Part shown: positions 28,916 to 41,146 of the stretch, one piece after another | Numbering within the stretch: the first letter of the stretch is position 1 | Layout: every line of letters starts with the position of its first letter | Source: Thermasporomyces composti | GTDB taxonomy: Bacteria > Actinomycetota > Actinomycetes > Propionibacteriales > Actinopolymorphaceae | Reading direction: 5' to 3' | Length of the DNA stretch: 64,000 bases | Assembly (NCBI RefSeq): GCF_003386795.1 | Contig: NZ_QTUC01000001.1 | Coordinates: forward strand, 620,001-684,000 | Notes under the pieces: model-generated | Seen by the model: the letters and a program-made list of their open reading frames with translations, nothing else | What the model was told of the DNA's origin: nothing | The model's database searches: none | Position numbers and translations under genes: made by a program

Positions 28916-29920
28916 TCATCGGGTCGACCGCGGCGACCCTGGACCTCGGGGCGGACGCCTGGTGGGACCGCGGCGGCTTCGGTGATCGTGCGGACCTCGA
29001 CGACAGCTGTCGTCGACGTGTGGGCGACCGGGCGACCGCTCCCCACGCCTCCGGTGACGTCGGAGGACGCGGCGGGTTCCCACCACGGGGACGACGGTCG
29101 CCACCGCCGCGGCGACCGGGGCAGAACCCACGGCGAACCCGGCCAGCGCGGCGGTGCCGGCGGTGTTCTCGGCCAGATCCGGCGTGGCTGGCGCGGCGAG
29201 GCCGGCCTCGGCGTAGGCCTCGGGCCGGTTGAGGAGGGCCAACCGGTCGAGCGGCCAGACGATCATGAAGGCCCGGCCGACCACCTTGTCGATCGGGATC
29301 GTGCCGTTGCCGGGGTCGGAGAGGTGCGCTCGCGAGTCGGCCGACTCCGACCGATGGTCGCCCATGACCCAGACCCGACCAGGTGGCACCACGATGTTGA
29401 ACGGGTCCTGGGAGGGGACGTCACCCGGGTGGATGTAGGACGACTCTTCCAGGGGCGTGCCGTTGATCAGGATGCGGTCCTTCTCGTCGCAGCACTGCAC
29501 CCTGTCGCCGGGCAAGCCGATGACCCGCTTGATGAAGTCCTTCTCGCCCACCGTGGAGAACCCGAACAACTCCCCCACCCGTTGGAGGGCTCGCTGGGCG
29601 AAGCTCCCGGGCTCCGGGACGACGACCTCGCTCTCCCACGAGTCCGCGCCGTTGAAGACGATGACGTCCCCGCGTTGGATCTCGCCCAACCGATAAGCGA
29701 GCTTGTTGACGAGCACCCGGTCGCCGACGAGGAGCGTGCGCTCCATCGACTCCGACGGGATGTAGAAGGCCTGGATCAGAAAGGTTCTGATCAGGAGCGC
29801 GAGCCCGAGGGCGAGTAGGACCATAACGGGCAGCTCACGCCAGAAGGAGCGCTCGTTGCCACGGTCACGAGAGCCCTTTCCGCCTGAGCCCTTGCCGCGC
29901 GACTCCTCATTGGACCCCAC
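28916..29920 (-). CDS. lepB: Signal peptidase I
   Basis: Membrane endopeptidase that removes Sec and Tat signal peptides. 334 residues from GTG 29920, chosen because GGGGAGGGG lies just upstream; a TTG at 29944 is possible. A short cytosolic N-terminus is followed by one TM helix (VMVLLALGLALLIRTFLI), then the catalytic Ser58 (YIPSESMERTL) and Lys131 (DFIKRVIGLPGD). The MGDHRSESADSR box also fits. After the catalytic core comes a second hydrophobic stretch (AVGSAPVAAAVATVVPVVG) and an Arg-rich tail of about 55 residues with poor complexity. The tail is probably genuine but its exact end is less certain. Confidence 0.93.
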   Translation of the reverse strand: MGSNEESRGKGSGGKGSRDRGNERSFWRELPVMVLLALGLALLIRTFLIQAFYIPSESMERTLLVGDRVLVNKLAYRLGEIQRGDVIVFNGADSWESEVVVPEPGSFAQRALQRVGELFGFSTVGEKDFIKRVIGLPGDRVQCCDEKDRILINGTPLEESSYIHPGDVPSQDPFNIVVPPGRVWVMGDHRSESADSRAHLSDPGNGTIPIDKVVGRAFMIVWPLDRLALLNRPEAYAEAGLAAPATPDLAENTAGTAALAGFAVGSAPVAAAVATVVPVVGTRRVLRRHRRRGERSPGRPHVDDSCRRGPHDHRSRRGPTRRPPRGPGSPRSTR

Positions 29921-30002
29921 CTCGGCGCCCCTCCCCGAGATCAACCCACTACTCCGTGCGCGATCTTGGTCGCGCCCTGGGGCCCGAGCCTAGCTGGCAG
30001 GC

Positions 30003-30362
30003 TCACTGCCCGGGAGTTGGCTCCCGCCGCTCCTTGATCTTGGCGGCCTTACCGTGCAGTCCACGCAGGTAGTACAGCTTGGCCCGGCGGACGTCACCCC
30101 GCGAGGCGACCTCGATCTTCTCAATGATCGGGCTGTGCACCGGGAACGTCCGCTCCACACCGACGCCGAAGCTGACCTTGCGGACGGTGAACGTCTCCCT
30201 GATCCCCGATCCACTGCGCCTGAGGCACACGCCCTGGAAGACCTGCACCCGGGTCCGGTTGCCCTCGACGACCTTCACGTGAACTCTGAGCGTGTCGCCC
30301 GGCTGGAACGACGGGATGTCGCTGCGCAGATGGGCGGACTCGACGGCATCGAGCGTGGTCAT
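30003..30362 (-). CDS. rplS: 50S ribosomal protein L19
   Basis: 119 residues. Signature segments are [60 protein letters not shown] and [20 protein letters not shown] 30362 follows GAGGAGAG at optimal spacing, so the open frame further upstream is not used. It lies between trmD and lepB in the standard order. Confidence 0.97.
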   Translation of the reverse strand: MTTLDAVESAHLRSDIPSFQPGDTLRVHVKVVEGNRTRVQVFQGVCLRRSGSGIRETFTVRKVSFGVGVERTFPVHSPIIEKIEVASRGDVRRAKLYYLRGLHGKAAKIKERREPTPGQ

Positions 30363-30706
30363 GTCTCTCCTCGTGGTGCCACAGGTCACCATCGGGTTCA
30401 TGCGGGCATGTCGAAGCTCGCGGGATTCGGCTACGAGGGCGGTCCCACGCTTCCCCTGTGGCAGAAGCGGGTGACTGCGGTACGGGTCCGCACAACGCCA
30501 GCGCCCAAGTCTCTCACACGGGCCGGTCGCCAGGAACATCAGCCCGGCGATCGCCGCCCGTGACCCCGGAACGCAGGGCAGAATCCCCGACCCAGCGTAG
30601 AAGCTGCGGGCGGTCCGTGGAGCCACCCGAGCGGATACACGGGACAAAAGGACGACGGAGAAGCGGAGACGACGCAGGCAGGCGGCCGGCACCGGCCAGC
30701 GCCGCC
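30363..30706. other. Intergenic region between trmD and rplS
   Basis: 344 nt that separates trmD from rplS. A promoter for rplS-lepB-rnhB is likely, but no motif stands out and no small ORF with a ribosome site was found. I saw no intrinsic terminator after trmD. Confidence 0.45.
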
Positions 30707-31465
30707 TCACTCCTCCGGTACCCACCCCTCCTCGGCCAGGACCTCCCGATCCCTGGCGTCCAGGGCCTCCGCGGGCAGGCGGGCCAAGAGGTCCGGCCGG
30801 CGGCGTGCCGTCCGGCGAAGCGCCTGGTCCCTGCGCCATCGAGCGATTCGACCGTGATGGCCGGACAACAGCACGGGCGGGACGTCGAGGCCTCGCCAGT
30901 GCGCCGGCTTGGTGTAGACGGGGTACTCGAGGAGCCCGCCGGTGTGCGACTCCTCGGTGAGCGACTCCGGGTTGCCCAGGACGCCGGGCAGGAGCCGGAC
31001 CACCGCCTCGATGATCACGAGCGCCGCGGCCTCGCCGCCGGCGAGCACGTAGTCACCGATGGAGACCTCGTCGACCCGCATCCGCTGCCCGGCATGATCG
31101 ATGACCCGCTGGTCGATCCCCTCATAACGCCCACAGGCGAAGAGCAGCCACGGCTCAGCGGCGTACTCGTCGGCCAACGCTTGTGTGAAGGGCACGCCAG
31201 CTGGCGTGGGGACGACCAGTCGAGGCTGTGGCCCGCCCGGAGGGGCGAGCGTGTCCAGAGCCTCCCCCCACGGCTCCGGCCGCATCACCATGCCTGGTCC
31301 GCCGCCAGCGGGCGTGTCGTCGACGGTGCGGTGCTTGTCGTGCGTCCACTCGCGCAGATCGTGAACCCGAAGATCCACTATGCCCGCCGCGACGGCCTTG
31401 CCGACCAGCGACAAGCGCAACGGCGCGAGGTAGTCGGGGAAGATCGTCACGACGTCGAGTCGCAC
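30707..31465 (-). CDS. trmD: tRNA (guanine-N1)-methyltransferase TrmD
   Basis: Methylates G37 of tRNAs, preventing frameshifting. 252 residues from GTG 31465, preceded by GAGGGAGG. Trefoil-knot SPOUT features are [54 protein letters not shown] and [18 protein letters not shown]. Standard position between rimM and rplS; 264 nt separate it from rimM. Confidence 0.97.
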   Translation of the reverse strand: MRLDVVTIFPDYLAPLRLSLVGKAVAAGIVDLRVHDLREWTHDKHRTVDDTPAGGGPGMVMRPEPWGEALDTLAPPGGPQPRLVVPTPAGVPFTQALADEYAAEPWLLFACGRYEGIDQRVIDHAGQRMRVDEVSIGDYVLAGGEAAALVIIEAVVRLLPGVLGNPESLTEESHTGGLLEYPVYTKPAHWRGLDVPPVLLSGHHGRIARWRRDQALRRTARRRPDLLARLPAEALDARDREVLAEEGWVPEE

Positions 31466-31729
31466 CGGGCCTCCCTCGTCGTCAGGCTCGGCTGAGCCGG
31501 CCAGCACCCGACCATCACACCCCCGGTAGCCACAATCCAGACAGCCACACCCCGACAGCCCGGACGTCTCACCGGGAGTGCCTCAGCCACAGACAGCTCG
31601 ACACCGTCTCGGGATCGTCCGGTCCAGCGGGCCCAGGACCAGGCCGGACCTCAGCGACGGCTGTGTGGCTGTCGCGCCCGTGTCACCTCATGTGGCGCCC
31701 ACCAGGGAGGCCGTCGCGTCGGGGCCACC

Positions 31730-32230
31730 TTACGGGGAGAGGAGCCCCGGCGGCGGGTCGATGGTGATCGTCCGGGAGCCGAGGTCGACGTCGGGCACGA
31801 TCTCGCTGACGAACGGGACGAGAACCTCGCTGCCGTCGTCGCGACGGACCGCGAGCAGCTCCTGCATGGGCAGGTGAACGACCTCGGTCACCTCACCGAC
31901 CGGCTCACCGTCGACCGTTCGAACGCCCAGCCCGACGAGCTGGAAGTCGTAGAACTCGTCGGGGTCCTCCAGGCGCTCGTCCTCGGGGACATCGGCGACG
32001 AGCAGGACTCCTCGCAACCGCTCGGCGGCCGTCCGGTCGTGAATCCCCTCGAAGGAGACCAGCAGTCGCGACCCATGCCAGCGCGTGCTCCGAACGGTCA
32101 GCTGGCCGGCCTCGGTCGAGAACACCACACCAGGGGCGAAGCGAAGCTCCGGCGTGTCGGTGCGGACATCGACCGCGACCTCGCCGCGCACACCGTGTGC
32201 GCGCCCCACCCGTCCGACCACGACCTCCAT
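31730..32230 (-). CDS. rimM: Ribosome maturation factor RimM
   Basis: Assists 30S head assembly by binding S19. 166 residues: an N-terminal RimM barrel (VVVGRVGRAHGVRGEVAVDV) and a C-terminal PRC-barrel (EFYDFQLVGLGVRTVDGEPV, LPMQELLAVRRDDGSEVLVP, PFVSEIVPDVDLGSRTITID). ATG start, 12 nt after the khpA stop. Confidence 0.96.
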   Translation of the reverse strand: MEVVVGRVGRAHGVRGEVAVDVRTDTPELRFAPGVVFSTEAGQLTVRSTRWHGSRLLVSFEGIHDRTAAERLRGVLLVADVPEDERLEDPDEFYDFQLVGLGVRTVDGEPVGEVTEVVHLPMQELLAVRRDDGSEVLVPFVSEIVPDVDLGSRTITIDPPPGLLSP

Positions 32231-32242
32231 AGGAGACCCGGC

Positions 32243-32488
32243 TCAGCGGCTGGGGCGCGCCTCGACGAAGTCGATGCGTGGGCTGCGACCGTTGCCGAGA
32301 GCGCCGATGACGGTACGGATGGCGGCGGCCGTCCGTCCCCGACGTCCGATCACCCGACCGAAGTCCTCCGGGTGCACCCGAACCTCGAACGTGCGCCCTC
32401 GGTTCCGTGAGTTTCGCACGGTGACGCGCACGTCATCGGGGTGCGTAACGATGCCGCGCACCAGGTGCGCCAGCGCCTCGGCGAGCAT
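32243..32488 (-). CDS. khpA: KH-domain RNA-binding protein KhpA
   Basis: 81 residues from ATG 32488. A single KH domain: MLAEALAHLVRGIVTHPDDV, then EVRVHPEDFGRVIGRRGRT with the GRRG loop and AAAIRTVIGALG. Typical length and place between rpsP and rimM. In other Gram-positives KhpA pairs with KhpB to bind small RNAs and mRNAs; a KhpB gene is not in this window. It starts just after the rpsP stop, with GAGGG in the upstream sequence. Confidence 0.92.
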   Translation of the reverse strand: MLAEALAHLVRGIVTHPDDVRVTVRNSRNRGRTFEVRVHPEDFGRVIGRRGRTAAAIRTVIGALGNGRSPRIDFVEARPSR

Positions 32489-32492
32489 CGCC

Positions 32493-32981
32493 TCAGCCCT
32501 CGCTCTCACCCTCGTCCGCGTCAGACTGGGCGGCGCTCTCGCTGGCCTCGGAGTCCTGGGAGGCCGATGCCTCGGTCTCTTCGCCCTTCGACTTGCGGTT
32601 CTTCTTCTTGCTGCTCACCGCCTCACCCGCGGGCTCAGCGTGAGCCTCCCGCAGAGCCTGGTCGAAGAGAGCCCGCTTGTCGGGCTTCGGCTCGGGAACC
32701 CGCAGTGGCTCCGACGGCAGCGGCTCGCCCTTGAACTTCTGCCAGTCGCCGGTCTTCTTCAAGATGGCGAGGACCGGCTCGGTCGGCTGCGCCCCCACCG
32801 ACAGCCAGTACTGCACGCGCTCGGAGTTGACCTCGATGTAGCTGGGGTCGGTCTTGGGGTTGTACTTGCCGACCTGGTCGATCGTCTTCCCGTCGCGCTT
32901 GGTGCGCGAGTCCGCGACGACAATCCGGTAGTACGGCGCACGGATCTTGCCCATGCGCTTCAGCCTGATCTTGACGGCCAC
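32493..32981 (-). CDS. rpsP: 30S ribosomal protein S16
   Basis: 162 residues. The S16 core ([59 protein letters not shown]) covers the first 85 residues. A charged tail with a Lys-rich patch ([11 protein letters not shown]) and an acidic Ser/Ala/Glu end follows; such extensions are usual in actinobacteria. ATG start. First gene of the rpsP-khpA-rimM-trmD group. Confidence 0.97.
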   Translation of the reverse strand: MAVKIRLKRMGKIRAPYYRIVVADSRTKRDGKTIDQVGKYNPKTDPSYIEVNSERVQYWLSVGAQPTEPVLAILKKTGDWQKFKGEPLPSEPLRVPEPKPDKRALFDQALREAHAEPAGEAVSSKKKNRKSKGEETEASASQDSEASESAAQSDADEGESEG

Positions 32982-33268
32982 GAGTGTGGTGTCTCCCTGT
33001 GTCGACGAAAGGATGACTAGCGCGTGCCGCGTGGGGGGACGGCACCGAAAGCTCCGGACGCGCGAACCGACGCTGTGAGAGGGCCTACGCCGGTCCGACT
33101 CAGCCCACTATTCTGCCAGATCTCCCTGGCGGCAGCTCAACACCCGGCCCTTCGCCCGGGTCGCCTCGGCCCACCAGGCGGTCCATGCCACCAGCCGACC
33201 ACGGCGGGGCCGCGAGCGGACAACGCTCACCGGACAGCCCGCGGCAAGCCTGACGACGGTCCGGAAGC

Positions 33269-34360
33269 CTACGCGACGATCCGGCCGCGGAGCACGATTC
33301 GCGCTGGATGGGCCAGAACGCCCAAGTCGTCGAGGGGGTTGGAGGGGTAGACCACGAAGTCCGCCGGGGCACCGTCGTCGAGGCCGGCGTGGACGCCCAG
33401 CCACTCACGCGCCCGCCAGGAGCCCGCCGCCAGCGCGTCATACCTGGAGAGCCCCACACGCTCGTGCAGGAGTTGGATCTCCTTCGCGATGAGACCGTGC
33501 GGCAGCACACCACCCGCGTCGGTGCCGGCGTAGATCGGAACACCGGCCTCCGCGGCCGCGCGCAAGGTCTCATCCACTCTGGCGTACAGGGCCCGCATGT
33601 GCGCGGCGTACGCCGGGAACTTCACCTCGCCGCGGCTGGCGTACTCGGGGAAGTTGTCGATCTGTAGACGGGTGGGCACCAGCGCGACGCCGCGTTCGGC
33701 CATGGTCTCGACGAGGTCCGGAGAAAGCCCGGTGCCGTGCTCGATGCAGTCGATCCCGGCGGCGAGGAGAGCGGGGAGCGCGTCCTCGCCGAAGACGTGG
33801 GCGGTCACCCGGGCGCCCTCCTCGTGCGCCGCTGCGACCGCGGCGGCGAGCTCGTCGTCGGGCCAGCACGGCCGCAGGTCACCCATGTCCCGGTCGATCC
33901 AGTCGCCGACCAGCTTCACCCAGCCGTCACCTCGGCGGGCTTGCTCGATCACCGTCTCGACCAGCTCGCTCGGCTCGATCTCGACGCCGAAGTTGCGGAT
34001 GTAGCGCTTCGGGCGCGCGATGTGTCGGCCGGCCCGGATGATGCGCGGCAGGTCGGGGCGCTGGTCGATCCACCGGGTGTCCGCCGCGCTTCCGGCGTCC
34101 CGAATGAGGAGCGTGCCGGCGTCACGATCTTGGAGGGCTTGGCGCTCCTGGACATCCTCCGGCACCGCGCCGTTGGCGTCGAGACCCACGTGGCAATGCG
34201 CGTCGACGAGCCCCGGGACGATGTAGCCCTCCGCGACGAGCTCGGCTCGGCTGACCGGGGTCTCGCTGATCCGTCCGTCGACGACGTAAAGGTCACGGTG
34301 GCGGCCATCGGGGAGGGTGACTCCCCGGACGCGGAACGTCTCCCCCGTGTGTGCCGTCAC
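33269..34360 (-). CDS. Metal-dependent amidohydrolase family protein
   Basis: 363 residues, cytosolic. Amidohydrolase-superfamily TIM-barrel motifs are in order: GLVDAHCHVG (metal-binding HxH), VKLVGDWIDRD (candidate bridging Lys), TAHVFGEDAL and CIEHGTGLSP (metal His), and YAGTDAGG (catalytic Asp). The C-terminal beta-sandwich returns with GAPADFVVYPSNPLDDLGVL. Nearest in style to imidazolonepropionase- or prolidase-type amidohydrolases; the substrate is not predictable. The ATG overlaps the ffh stop (ATGA), placing it in the SRP message, an arrangement seen in other actinobacteria. Confidence 0.88.
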   Translation of the reverse strand: MTAHTGETFRVRGVTLPDGRHRDLYVVDGRISETPVSRAELVAEGYIVPGLVDAHCHVGLDANGAVPEDVQERQALQDRDAGTLLIRDAGSAADTRWIDQRPDLPRIIRAGRHIARPKRYIRNFGVEIEPSELVETVIEQARRGDGWVKLVGDWIDRDMGDLRPCWPDDELAAAVAAAHEEGARVTAHVFGEDALPALLAAGIDCIEHGTGLSPDLVETMAERGVALVPTRLQIDNFPEYASRGEVKFPAYAAHMRALYARVDETLRAAAEAGVPIYAGTDAGGVLPHGLIAKEIQLLHERVGLSRYDALAAGSWRAREWLGVHAGLDDGAPADFVVYPSNPLDDLGVLAHPARIVLRGRIVA

Positions 34361-35961
34361 TGGCCGTCCTTCGAGAGCAGGTCGCGAATCTCCTTGGGCA
34401 GCTCGAACCCGTCGGGCGCCTTGGCCGAGGGACCGAGCAGGTCCGGCAGGTCGCTCCCGCCCAGTGGCGAGCGGAACGCCGCCGCAGCGTCGGAGCTCTC
34501 CGAGGCGGCGACGCTCTCCTGACGCGCCCGCTTGGCGGGGTTTCCGGACCGACCGGCACGCTGCTTCTTGCTCTTGCCCTTCTTGCCCTTACGGCCACCG
34601 CCTCCCACGCCCGGCATGCCGGAAAGCCCGGGCAGCCCAGGCATGCCGGGGAGACCCTTGCCCTGGCTGAGCTGGCTCATCACCTTGCGAGCCTCGAGGA
34701 ACCGCTCGACCAGCAGGTTGACGTCGGACACGGTGGTGCCCGAACCCTTGGCGATGCGCGCTCGGCGTGAGCCGTTGATGATCTTCGGGTCGGCCCGCTC
34801 GGCGGGCGTCATGGACCGGATGATCGCCTCGATCCGGTCGAGCTCGCGGTCGTCGATCTGGTTGATCTGGTCGCGAACCTCGCCGAGGCCGGGCAGCATG
34901 CCGAGGATCTTCGACAACGGCCCCATCCTGCGGACCGCCTGCATCTGGGCGAGGAAGTCCTCGAGGGTGAAGCCCTTCTCGGTTTTGAGCTTGTCGGCGA
35001 CCTCGGCGGCCTGCTTCTCGTCGAACGCCCGCTCGGCCGCCTCGATGAGGGTGAGGACGTCACCCATCCCGAGGATGCGGGACGCCATCCGGTCGGGATG
35101 GAAGACGTCGAAGTCCTCGAGCTTCTCGCCCGTCGACGCGAACATCACCGGCCGGCCCGTCACGTAGCGCACGGACAGCGCGGCGCCACCCCGGGCGTCG
35201 CCGTCGAGCTTGGACAGCACGACGCCGTCGAAGCCCACGCCGTCCCGGAACGCCTCGGCGGTCGTGACGGCATCCTGACCGATCATCGCGTCGACGACGA
35301 ACAAGATCTCGTCGGGCTGGATCGCGTCGCGGATGTCGGCCGCCTGACGCATCATCTCCTCGTCGACGCCCAGGCGCCCGGCGGTGTCGACGATCACGAT
35401 GTCGTAGAGCTTGCTCTTGGCGTACTCGACACTGCGCCGAGCCACGTCGACGGGATCGCCGACACCACTGCCCCGTTCGGGGGCGAAGACCGCCACACCG
35501 GCGCGCTGACCGATGATCTCCAACTGCTCGACGGCGTTCGGACGCTGCAGGTCGGCAGCCACGAGCAACGGCTGATGCCCCTGCTCCTTCAGCCAGCGAC
35601 CGAGCTTGCCCGCCAGCGTGGTCTTACCGGCACCCTGGAGGCCGCAGAGCAAGATCACCGTCGGGGGTGTCTTGGCGAAGCGCAGTCGTCGGGTGTCGCC
35701 ACCGAGGATCTGGATGAGCTCCTCGTGAACGATCTTGATGACCTGCTCGGCGGGGTTGAGCGCCTGGTGGACCTCCGCGCCCCGCGCGCGCTCCTTCACG
35801 TGGCCGATGAACTCCCGCACCACCGGAAGGGCGACGTCGGCCTCGAGCAGCGCGATCCGGATCTCGCGGCACGTGGCGTCGATGTCGGCGTCGGTGAGCC
35901 GACCCTTCCCGCGCAGGCGCTTGAACGTCGCTTCGAGACGATCCTGAAGTGTGGCGAACAC
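34357..35961 (-). CDS. ffh: Signal recognition particle protein Ffh
   Basis: SRP GTPase that binds 4.5S RNA and nascent signal sequences and docks on FtsY. 534 residues from GTG 35961 (VFATLQDRLEATFKRLRGKG). NG domain: G1 GLQGAGKTTLAGKLG, DLQRPNAVEQL, VDTAGRLGVDEEMM and LSKLDGDARGGAAL. The methionine-rich M domain (MGPLSKILGMLPGLGEVRD) is followed by a Gly/Met-rich linker and a Lys-rich patch (RKGKKGKSKKQR), then a tail of about 55 residues. FtsY is encoded at 50.7 kb. 4 nt overlap with the amidohydrolase. Confidence 0.96.
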   Translation of the reverse strand: MFATLQDRLEATFKRLRGKGRLTDADIDATCREIRIALLEADVALPVVREFIGHVKERARGAEVHQALNPAEQVIKIVHEELIQILGGDTRRLRFAKTPPTVILLCGLQGAGKTTLAGKLGRWLKEQGHQPLLVAADLQRPNAVEQLEIIGQRAGVAVFAPERGSGVGDPVDVARRSVEYAKSKLYDIVIVDTAGRLGVDEEMMRQAADIRDAIQPDEILFVVDAMIGQDAVTTAEAFRDGVGFDGVVLSKLDGDARGGAALSVRYVTGRPVMFASTGEKLEDFDVFHPDRMASRILGMGDVLTLIEAAERAFDEKQAAEVADKLKTEKGFTLEDFLAQMQAVRRMGPLSKILGMLPGLGEVRDQINQIDDRELDRIEAIIRSMTPAERADPKIINGSRRARIAKGSGTTVSDVNLLVERFLEARKVMSQLSQGKGLPGMPGLPGLSGMPGVGGGGRKGKKGKSKKQRAGRSGNPAKRARQESVAASESSDAAAAFRSPLGGSDLPDLLGPSAKAPDGFELPKEIRDLLSKDGQ

Positions 35962-36050
35962 TGTGGCAGTGATCCTTGGTCGACGTGTTGGGGTCCTGGC
36001 CAGGGTAGCCGTCCGGATCGGCGGAGGAAGACAGCTGGCCGGGTCGATTG

Positions 36051-40370
<4,320 letters not shown>

Positions 40371-40639
40371 CGCTTCGCCTCCTGGAATGTGGTTTCCCAC
40401 CCGTGGTGGGTGGGCCCGGTGGATGTCGAGCGCCCCATCCACGACGGCGTGGCGGAGCCGAACCCAGACGGACGCGGCCAGCGTGGTCCAGCACTGTTTC
40501 ACGGGCGCGCGCGATCTGTTGCGCACGGATGACGAGACGAGGTCGACTGTGAAATCCAGGTGAACGGCAGCACAGTCGGCGGAGTGGGTCTCGCTACCCC
40601 GGAAAGGCCCTCGTGCAGGCCTTATGCGCGCACACGGTC

Positions 40640-41075
40640 AGTGCTGCTCGGCAGCAGGCCCAGGAGCACCAGCCGTGCGAGCCGCCGTCGCGGCCGAGGC
40701 GATCCACCTCCGTACGGGGCCGCGGTCGGAGTCGCGGAACTCGCGAGCTCGTGGAAGAACGTCACGAACTTCCCGGTGCGACAGGGTACGTCCCGCCCAT
40801 ACGGCGTGGATCTGGTAACCGTGGGGCACACCGCGAGGTCCCCAGGGTCAGGTAACCCGGAGGCGCTCATCGCCGAAAACGATGCTGTGGTCGCCCGCGA
40901 CAACGTAGGAGGTCCGGTCCTCGCGATGGTGCACGTGCAGATGTGGGATGGCGCCACGCGGACCGACGACCTCGAGGACACCGAGGGCGCCATGCGGCTC
41001 CCTCGCCGATGCGAGGATGGACGTCACGCGAGGGTGGAAATGGTCTGTCGGAAGAACGGGTCGACCCGTCACACC
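40640..41075 (-). pseudogene. Cupin-domain protein remnant with several frameshifts
   Basis: Pieces of a single-cupin protein lie in consecutive frames on the minus strand. ATG/GTG near 41072 starts a frame with GALGVLEVVGPRGAIPHLHV and HHREDRTSYVVAGDHSIVFG, the first cupin motif with its His/Glu metal ligands. The sequence then switches frame to PGDLAV, to PHGYQIHAVWA (second cupin motif) and to TGKFVTFFHELASSATPTAA, which resembles the usual end of such proteins. At least three single-base changes are needed to restore it, so it is annotated as a pseudogene. The rest of the 776-nt gap between amtB and the next gene shows nothing else. Confidence 0.55.
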
Positions 41076-41146
41076 TTCGCGCGAGACGCCGAACTGACGC
41101 GAGGTTCAACCGACGGCGCCCAGCCGGGAATCCGGCGCCAGCGATG

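Noticed and set aside
28916-29080. Possible frameshift at the lepB 3' end
   Set aside because: The Arg-rich tail looks odd, but the alternative frame runs into rnhB and gives no better SPase ending. The catalytic core and second TM are intact, so no frameshift was called.
32982-33268. Gene between rpsP and the amidohydrolase
   Set aside because: No frame with start context or family features; it most likely holds the rpsP promoter.
40371-40560. GlnR box upstream of amtB
   Set aside because: Only isolated GAAAC-like half-sites (for example GTGAAAC near 40500) were seen, without the required spacing and repetition.
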